The notes beneath the pieces are model-generated. The model was not told where the DNA came from. It did no database searches and was given only the letters and a program-made list of their open reading frames with translations. A stretch of 64,000 bases of DNA, from contig CM055094.1 of NCBI GenBank assembly GCA_029204225.1, forward strand, positions 7,020,243 through 7,084,242, read 5' to 3'. A program made the translations under genes and the position numbers. The stretch comes from Diphasiastrum complanatum. Taxonomy: Eukaryota > Streptophyta > Lycopodiopsida > Lycopodiales > Lycopodiaceae. The number at the start of each line of letters is the position of its first letter. Position 1 is the first letter of the stretch. Shown here piece after piece: positions 25,301 through 35,120 of the stretch.

Positions 25301-27890
25301 TATAGCATGAGGTTGTCAGTCCACGACGTTCAGCATCATGTCTCACTTGTTCTTACTCTTCTCACCTACTAGAGATTCTCCTCCTAACGTACAGGCAGGG
25401 AAAGGTTGTCTGGGCCTAATAGAGAAGCATAGGAAATCTTTGTAGATGCTAACTCACAGATCATGCAACACTTGACCACACTAATACTTGGCAAATGTGT
25501 CAACAATTTGATTGTTTTTTAATTACAAAAGTTCGATGTAGCTGTATTGCACTTTATTTCAGATAAAATGTTTGTAAACTTCAATGTATGGTAAGCTGGG
25601 TTGTTAGCCTGCTTCGATTATCACATTAGAGCATTAGAGGAGCCACTTGCTACAACTGTACATCTTGGAAAGGTCTTCTCAGCTGAATAGCTTCACAAGC
25701 TGCTTTCCTTGTCACTTAATATTCTGCAGTGATGGGGGATGATAAACTATGGTAGTCTCTATTTTGCTGCACCTGATCCCACGCTGAATACATAAAGTAT
25801 GGTAGCTTATATTTTGCTGCACTAGACCTTCTAACCTCTTTGTCTCTTGCCCGATCTGCATCAGTATAACCTTCTAGCTTCAATCCTGAACTGGCTTAAT
25901 ATCAGTACACCATATCGGACATCTTGTCTTGTGGTAGTTAGATATACAAGACAACCGATGAGCTATCTATAAAATGCAGAATCCATATTTAGTGATTCTA
26001 CCTCCTTTGATAGGTCTTACTGGTGAAAAAGGAGTAGATATAAATGTGCATGCTCAATTTCCTTACATCTCATGTGCAGATTTTGCTTGGGAAATAAACA
26101 CTTTGTTCTTTCCTTTCCAAAACCCTATGCCCAAGGAATAATGTAGAAAGCTGAAATTTACAAGTCTTCCTGTATTGTAGATAACATGTTTCTATTCATT
26201 CCGGTCGAATGAATCAATCACTGTAGAACAAGTTGCATATTTAAAAGAATATTATCTGCAACTAGAATGCAAATAGGTGAGCTCATTGATGGGGACAAGA
26301 GTAATACCAGCCGTGATGCTGTTGATGGAAGAGCACGGACAAAAAGGTTTTGCTCCCTTATTAAGTATAGACTATTTCTAGATCCACTTGAAAAGAACGT
26401 AGTAGAGTGGCTACTATAAAGGGCCATCTGACAACAGATCAAAGGAACACTACTGTGTGGCTCTTCACTAAAGGCAACGGCCTCAAACACACAGGGCCAA
26501 CGCCTCATGTGCAAATGATCTGAAGGGATGTAATTCTTTCCATTCAAAGTAATCAGATTTATAACCATGCAGCAGTTTTTGTCTCATAACTTAAGAGATC
26601 TAAGTTCATTTGGACGAGATTTTATGTACTGCATTCTTATTTCAAAAGCCATGTCCAGGACAGTCTTAAAAGAGGTATTTCAACCTTTCATGCAGTTAAC
26701 ATACCGAATAATGGCGTTGTCTCAAATAAGGTTGGTTACTGTCACTGTGCCAGCCAATGGTCGCTCCCTGAGTCCAGCTACATGCCAGTCATACCAAGAA
26801 TGCCTTGTCAGATTTGTGGGCTAGCGGCTTACTTTACAATGAGAATAACAGAAGATAGTTTCTCCTAGTGATTACAGTGCTAGTCAAGCTTGAAGAATCC
26901 AGGGTTTACATACTAACCTGATTAGACCAGTAAATTCCACAAAAAGCTCAAATTCACAGCCAAAGTGATCTTCCACCACTTCTCTCAAGCTATCTGATCA
27001 TTTCCCCATGACAGATCAACATTCAATGTAAGACAAACGTCCACACAGCCCAAGTTGCAAAACTCATGATGCTTGTGTACTTCAAAGCTCTCTTAGCAAA
27101 ACAACTCAAACTGACTCTTGAAACTTTTGAAAGGACGATGTCCATAGTTTTCTTGGTGTCATAATTTGTCAAATTGAAGATAAAACAACATCATTGAAGT
27201 CCTTGTCTTACTTTGGTTTCACATGCCATCAACTCAATCTATACAATTGTCTTCATATGTATCAATATCTTCAACCCACGTGAAAATCAGTTATCACATT
27301 GCATTTTCCAACATCGCAAAATATAAGATACAACGAAGACCACCTTGTCAAACATCGATAAAAGATGAGCTGAACAGCTTCAACAACCCCAAATTAATTA
27401 GAATAAATAATGTATCTCCTTCAAGAATATTAAGCACAAAAACAAGAACATATGTTTCTAGCAAATTCTTTGATTATCATTCTTAAATGTCCCATCATCC
27501 ATGTCTAATGACACTTACATTTTTTAAGAAAGCCAAAGAGATAGATTTCACATTTTGCTATTCATAGTCTTCCTAACACACGACAATGAAAAGTAATGAG
27601 AGAAGGACAGAAATTTTTACCTCGTATTGAGATGAATGGAATTATCAGCTCTGCACAATTTGTAGCAATGAGATGTGAGAGAGTAGTTGAAAGGACATGT
27701 GGTTTGTACCCAACCACACTACAACTCTTATGAACAAATTCCAATTCCTGAAAGCACAAAATAGACAATACCACAACCAGAATTCTGATTGTGAGTGGAT
27801 GTGAACATATATTCTCTTGGTTGATGAATAAATTAATATCACCACATAGAATGGATACTTGTTGAACGAGATGGTTAAGACATCAATAAT

Positions 27891-27943
<53 letters not shown>

Positions 27944-30900
27944 GGATTTTAATGCCCGGACTTCTTCGAGACAAACAGAGTTATTCGACACCACTGATCA
28001 GCTACATGTTCGTGCCCTTGACGGTGATATGCTTGGGGTTACTGGGACCTCCGCGGACAGTTTGGGACCTACTACTTCATATGGTGAGCACTTACTGCAG
28101 TTTGGAGAGGCACATGAGCTAGCCATTTATAATGGCTTACCTTGTTGGCCACATTCAGACAGCTATACATGCCATCCTCACGGTGGAGGACATAGTGTCG
28201 TTGACTATCTCATGGGGTCAGCATCCTTTGTACCCATAGTCTCTGATTTCCACGTTTCCCCCACCACCCTTTCTGATCACTCATTTCTCTCCTTCGATAT
28301 CAGCCACCTTCCTACCCATTCATTCATCTACACTACCCATGCTTCCGAGCACCCACGTACACATTCGATCCCATTCACACGCCACTGTACTGGCAGTCCT
28401 TGGCTTCAATTTTACACTCTTTTCCTCATGACAGTCCAGTCGACACCCAGGCTGCTTTTTTCACCCCCTCTCACCTCAAGGCTGCATCACTAACCCTCCC
28501 CACAAAACCCCATCCCAAAAAATATCGACGCACACTTCGACCATTGCATCCTCCATGGTACGATACCGAGTGTCGTTCTCTTCATCAGTCAGTAGCCTAT
28601 TCATGTATCCATGCTCCACGTCTACTCCGATCTTCCCGACGCTCTTACCATCGTGTTCTCCGCCGTAAGAAGAGCTCCTATGATGATTCTGAAGGGAAAC
28701 ATCTTATTGACCTCCTTTTCAGTTCTTCTTCGGGCGCTTATTGGCGTGAGTTCATTCCTCGCTCTCCACCACCTCTCCTGGAGGACCCCCACGTTTCCGA
28801 CTAATTATGCTACTAGCTTGTATACCGTCCCCACCGACTCACCTATCTCTATATCTCCATGACCATTTGAGTTCTCCTTCTTCACAGCTGACATGGTACT
28901 TGTAGCCATTAAGAAGATGAAATCCCACAAGGCCGGAGACATTGAAGATCTTGAGTCTGAACTCCTTTCCCATGCCTCTGACTTACTCACTCTCACTATA
29001 GCCATCCCTCTTAATTCCGCAGTGGTTTCTGGTTTCCCATCATCCAAGTGCACTAACATTATCCACCCCATCCATAAGAGTGGTTACCCCATGATTCCGA
29101 GTAACTACCGCACCATCATGATTGGGCATGTCCTAGCAAAAGTATATGGTACTATACTTTAGTCTGTTGTAAGCTCAGAGGCGGAGACTAGGAGACCGCA
29201 TGCTAGGGGTCAGGCAGGTTTTCGAGCCCATTATTCTACTGTAGATCACATCTTCACATTGTGGGGCACTGGCGACTTGACTTTATCACTGGCTGAGATG
29301 TATTGCTTTTTATGGAGACCCATGAGAGTCTGGAGCAAGGACTTCCTACTTTTCCAGGATACAAATGGGACTTAGTGTACAGAATTGAGACTAGATCAGC
29401 TAGTGGTCGTGAATCTGGAGGAGTTGCTTGCTTATACAAGGAGTCTCTTCACACGAGCATCGAGTTCGTCCGGCATGACGAGCATGCACATTATATATGG
29501 ATTCGTATTGTGGGCTAGGATATTGGTTTGGACAAAGACCTTTTTGTCGCAGCATGTTACTGTCCACCAGAGTCTTCGTCTTTTTTTGAGGGCATTGGCT
29601 CGCCATACCATGATCTTTCATCGAATATCATCAGAGCGAGGGCATATTTTCCTACTAGGGATTTTAATGCTCGGACATCCTCGCGACAGGCAGAGTTTTA
29701 TGACACCACCGGCCAACTCCATGTTCGTGCCCTTGACAGTGATGAGATGGGAGTTACCAAGACATCCGACGACAATTTGGGGCCTATTACCCCATATGGT
29801 GAGTATTTATTACAATTTGGAAAGGCCCATGAGTTAGCCATTTACAATGACCTACCTTGTTGGCCAAATTCCGACAGATATACCTATCATCCTCACAGTA
29901 GCAGACATTTACCTATCATCCTCCCATGAGTTAGCCATTTGCAATGGCCTACCTTGTTGACTATCTCATGGGGTCACCATCCTCCATACCCATCATATAT
30001 GATTTTCATATCTCCCCCACCACCCTTTCTGATCACTCATTTTCTTTCTTTCGTTGTTGGTCGCCTCCCACCCTCCTAGTCATCTTCACAGCCCACACTC
30101 CCCTGTGCACCCAGATATACATTTAGCCCCCTCTACATGCTAGTATACCAAGAGTCTTTGGCTTTGTTGCTCCATTCCTTTCCTCATGATAGTACAGTTG
30201 ACGCACAAGCTGCTTTCCTCACCACCTCTCTTCTTTAGACGGGCACCCCAAATCCCTAGCACTGGGAGCTGCTAGGGGCGCCATCAAGAAAGCCTGATCA
30301 TCACCTGTCCATCTCGATAAATGACTCGTCTGCCAGACTCACGGGCTGCCTGAAAGGCCTTACGCCTCTCCTCTACCTGGATATATGTGAGGTCGTCATC
30401 CATATAGATAGTGCTACCGCGTAGCTTAGCCCTGCACCGCAAAGCATCTCGGCGACTCTCTAGGGAAGTGAAACGGATAATGAGTGTGGCTGCATCTCTA
30501 GTGGTCCTCCATGCGGTATCTAGCCCATCTGTCCTGTGCCCGAGAGTGGTGTCGAAAGCGTCTGGCTTCAGCCAAGGCATCCTGTGTATCCGGGATCCCG
30601 CGAACTCTAATGTTGTGGGATTTTTGGTCTCGAGATTTCTTTTCCAAGATGGTGGCTGAGATAACCGAGGAGATGGGAGCGCTTGGTTTGGTGCCTTTTT
30701 TCAGAACTGATGCCCAAGAACGGGCCTCTTCTTGCTGCTTCTCAATCTTGGTTTCTAACTCCCGTATCATATTGGTGGTGGATTCCGAAGTTGCAACCTG
30801 CTTGATCCCGATGGATTGTTCGAGTGATACGACTTTGGACTGCAACATGTTCTTCTCATTGATCAAGGAGGTAACCGTTCCTTTCAGCTATGAGATTTCT

Positions 30901-33900
30901 TGTCGCAGGATCTTGAAATCGGCCTTGATTTGATCGATCTGCCAAGAGGAAAAAAGCTCGGTTGATTTGGAGGGCGTATATGGGATACTTGTTGTAGATT
31001 GTGGTGCCGGGAGGGAAGAGGAGCTAGCACTGATCGGGGTGGGGAGGATGGGAACAGAGTCAGGAATAGGGTGAGCAGAAAACGGTGGGATCGGTGGGCA
31101 CAAGCGGGCAGAATCTGCTGCTACGCAGGCAGACTGCTCTGCCTGCGTGGCAGGAAGAGGTGCCACCTCAGCAGGCAGCGCTGCCTGCGTGGCAGGCAGC
31201 GCTGCCACCTCAGCAGCATGGGTAAGCAAAGGAAGATCAGGGAGGGGGGGCTAGCAGCGTGGGTAGGTAGATCGTGAGGGGGGTAGCATGGGTAGGCAGA
31301 TCAGGGGTAGACAGATCAGGGGAGGCAGGCAGATCAGGGGTAGCAACTCAGCTATAGGCAGATCCGCGAGGGAGGGGGTAGGCAGCATATGAGGGTAGGT
31401 GGGGAGCGCAATGGCCGGCGGGCAGCGTTGGAGCGAGGAGGGGCCATAGCTTTATTAATGTCTTATAATTACCCGAGGGTACAAAAGACAAAATATGTAC
31501 ATCTCAAGTGTGTATGATACTCTGGGAGCGTATAAAAATGTCTCCAAAAAAAACATACTAAGTAGAAATTAACTAACTGAACTAAAAAATATCTGAATGC
31601 CTCTCTGCAGAAACTAGAAATGGAGTGCATATATATCATGAAAGAAAAACGCCTCAAGTGTCGATCAATGTTGTAAAGTAGGTAGTGATCAAACTCATAG
31701 GGTGCTCGGAGTGTGGAGGGTGCCACTGCCTAGGTCTGTGGGTAGTATGTCGTCGACTCTGTCTCGGTCTGCTAGAGGAGATACGTGGTCTGATGCACTG
31801 ACATTTGGTACGATATCTGTCTCTGACTGGGATATCTGTCTCGTCCTCTGATCTATCCCCCGAATCATCTGTAGGCCGCTGTCTACATCTGGTGAAGAAG
31901 TCTGGGGGGATCCAAACTGATCTGGGTACTGGCTAGGTCTGGTCTCAAGAGCATCATCGCTCATATCATCAATGCTACACAGCGGGGGCCCTCATATGTG
32001 ATCAAGGCCTGAAGAGACCTACAGGAGTCTCGATATAGACAATGGTATCGTCCTCTAATCTCATTATAAACTAGGCATTTGAAAATGAAATGATCCTTGT
32101 CCTCGATCTCCCCAAGTGAGGAGAATTGGCAAAATCGGGCCTCCCTGGGTATGCTGTGGAACCGCCCCGTCTCAATGTGAAGCCGATGAGATGAAACTCT
32201 AAACTGTCCGAATAAAAATCTCAGACCATGTGACAAGCCCCCATCAAGATATCTGGATGGAGAGGACAACCCATGCATGTATGTCGTCCTCATCAGCATC
32301 ATCATCAACAAGCTCTGGGTCGTGCCGTGATCTCCTCCTAGAGAAGAAGGAAGTAATCAGAGGCTAAGGAATAGCATGCTGAGATGTCTGACATAGATCT
32401 CTCCACAATAGAAACATCTCTCGTAGCATAAGTGCGACACATCGAGAGTCCTCATATGATATGAGAGATTGTAGTGTGGTGGGCATGTCCCTAAACAAAC
32501 AGTAATATCTCCCTTTGATCTCATAATAAGCAGGGCATCTAAAGATAAAATGCTCCACAGACTCCACCTCGCCCAAAGAGCATATGTGGCAAATCCGCTC
32601 CTCCCTAGGAGTACCATGGAATCGTCCAATCTCAATAGCTAGCTGATGTGATGACACATGAAGCTGGCCCAATGTAAATCTGAGGCTGTGTGACAAACGT
32701 GAATCCCAATAATGTGGCAGGACTGGGAGCCTTGCTATGTCTAGCTCAATGAAGTGAGTATGATAGAAGTCAGGCTTAATCCCTAACTGTCGGCTCCAAG
32801 TACGATCAAGATATGCTCAATATAAAAAGCGTCTAATTATACTGATGAGCACCCGAGGGGAGCTCTGTAATGGAAATACCAAAGGACTCAATGAGCAAGT
32901 GGGATGCATGAGAAAACCATGAGAATCTGTAGCCCTGATCATGAGACAATGTCATGAAGCAAGTGCTATCTGCATATATCTCCTATCTGCATCTGGAAGT
33001 GCCTGGACTCTTTGAATATATATGTAATAAGCTGAAAAGCTGCACCTATTTGTATGGGTGGAACAACAAACTTGGCAAGGAGGATCTCGTGCGGGTCAGA
33101 GGGCTTCACTCGAATAATACGAGCTAGCATGGTGGTCTGTAATCTCGATATATTGGCCCAGTGTGATGAAAAAAGACCGGTACACCATGCCTCTACTGCA
33201 TACAAAGCTGTGGGGGTGCCTTCCCAGGTCGAGTGGTGGTTGCCTGTCGCATACTAAAGTTAGGGCCAGAAAAAAATATCCCCAAATATGTGTATGAAGA
33301 AATCACCTCTAGGATCTATCCATCAAAAGTGAGCTCTTGTCTCTGCATGAAGGCTCGAGAAGTGTTGAAGACCATAACCTTGGTCTTCCCAATGTTCACC
33401 CCTGGGCCCCATCTGGTACAAAAATCATGCAAGCAATCCAACTGCCGTTGTAACCCCTCTCTGGTTGAGGAGACTAATATCGCATCATCGGCATAAAGAA
33501 GAATGGCGATCAGAATGTCGCCAAGTCTGCAATCGGAACCACCGCACAGAGAAATGATTCTCTCTAGCTAGTAGCTCATCAATATATAATTCAAACAGGT
33601 GAAAGAGAACAACCCTACCCCAATGGTGCTCCATATGTGCTCAGAAATACCATTGCCATGTCGGAAACACCCCAAAACTCGCTCAAAAGAGCCGTCACAG
33701 CCAGAATAATGTCAGTGGAGAAGCCAAGATTATGCAGTCTCTGAATGAGCAAGGAGGGAGGGAGAGAGTCAGAGGCTTTCATGAAGTCTACGAAACAATA
33801 GTAAATCTTCTCTTTCCTGTGTTTGGCTTCCTCAATCAAAGCCTGGAGTGTGAAGATATGATTAGTAGTAGAATAATGGGATCGGAACCCTGCCTAGCCC

Positions 33901-35045
33901 AAAGCATGTAATTTCCTGGTTTCCGCCTTTGAACTCACAACAGACTGAAGTATAGTACTTTACAGTTTCGCGAGAACATGCCCAATCATGATAGTACGAT
34001 AGTTACCAGGAACCATGGGGTCTTGGATAGGGTGGATGATGTTGGTGCACCAGGATGATGGGAAGCCAGAGACAACTGCCGAATTGAGGAGAGTGGCTAG
34101 TGTGGGAGCAAGTAGGTTGGCTGCATGGATAAGGAGTTCTGATTCAAGGTCTTCGATATTGCTCGTCTTATGGGACTTCATTCTCTTGATGGCCGCAAGT
34201 ACCATGTCAGAAGTGAAGAAGGTGAACTCAGAAGGTCGGGATATGTGTCGGAAAAAGATTCAAGACAATGGTTTTATGATGGAGGTGTTTGAATCTCTTA
34301 ATCAGCAGGAAGATGGACATACACCAATTGGAAAGTTTGCATATGTATTTTGATATAGTGTCAAAACACACTCTTAACGAATTTTTTATAAGCAGTGATA
34401 AAATAGATGTCATGATGAGATGCTTTCCAGGTCGGAAGGTTGTTTGGGGCAAGTGACTCTATGTGTGAGATAGAGGCAAGAAATTCCATGGAACAGATAG
34501 TGTCAAGTACTTTGTGTGAGAAAGTATTTGAGGAGGAGTATTAGTTACTTTGTGTGAGGAAGTCTTGCATACGTTTTATCTTTCTATTGGGGATGCTCTA
34601 TTGCTTGCATTATTGGTTTGGTTCATAAATGACATTCTATTTGTATCATTGTTGGAGTGTGGATGCTATATTAATCCTCACATAAATGCAAATGTGAAGT
34701 GTTATCAAGGTTTTCAAGATGAACAACCAAAGGCTCTCAGCCATCACTCACCTCAAGCTAGCACTCATCCTGGCTGTGCACACCGCTCTCCATCCACCTT
34801 CTCCTAGGTAGATAGAATAGATGGCAATTGAGACCTCCTTCCCTTGTATACGATAGTGCAATACCTCACTTTGTACATCTAGCAGCATTTATACTCCTAC
34901 ATATCTCACTCATTTCAATTCATAGTAATTAGCTATGTTGTTTTCTTTTGCTACTAATTTGGAGACGTTTTCATATGCTCCCACTAATACCACATACTTG
35001 ACATGTATATTTACTAGTCTTATATGCCTTTTGGCATGGAAAAGT

Positions 35046-35120
<75 letters not shown>

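Noticed and set aside
25079-25352. Interpretation as an additional constitutive dioxygenase exon
   Set aside because: Exons 4 and 5 join in phase 0 and rebuild the conserved core without it, and the piece ends in its own stop codon.
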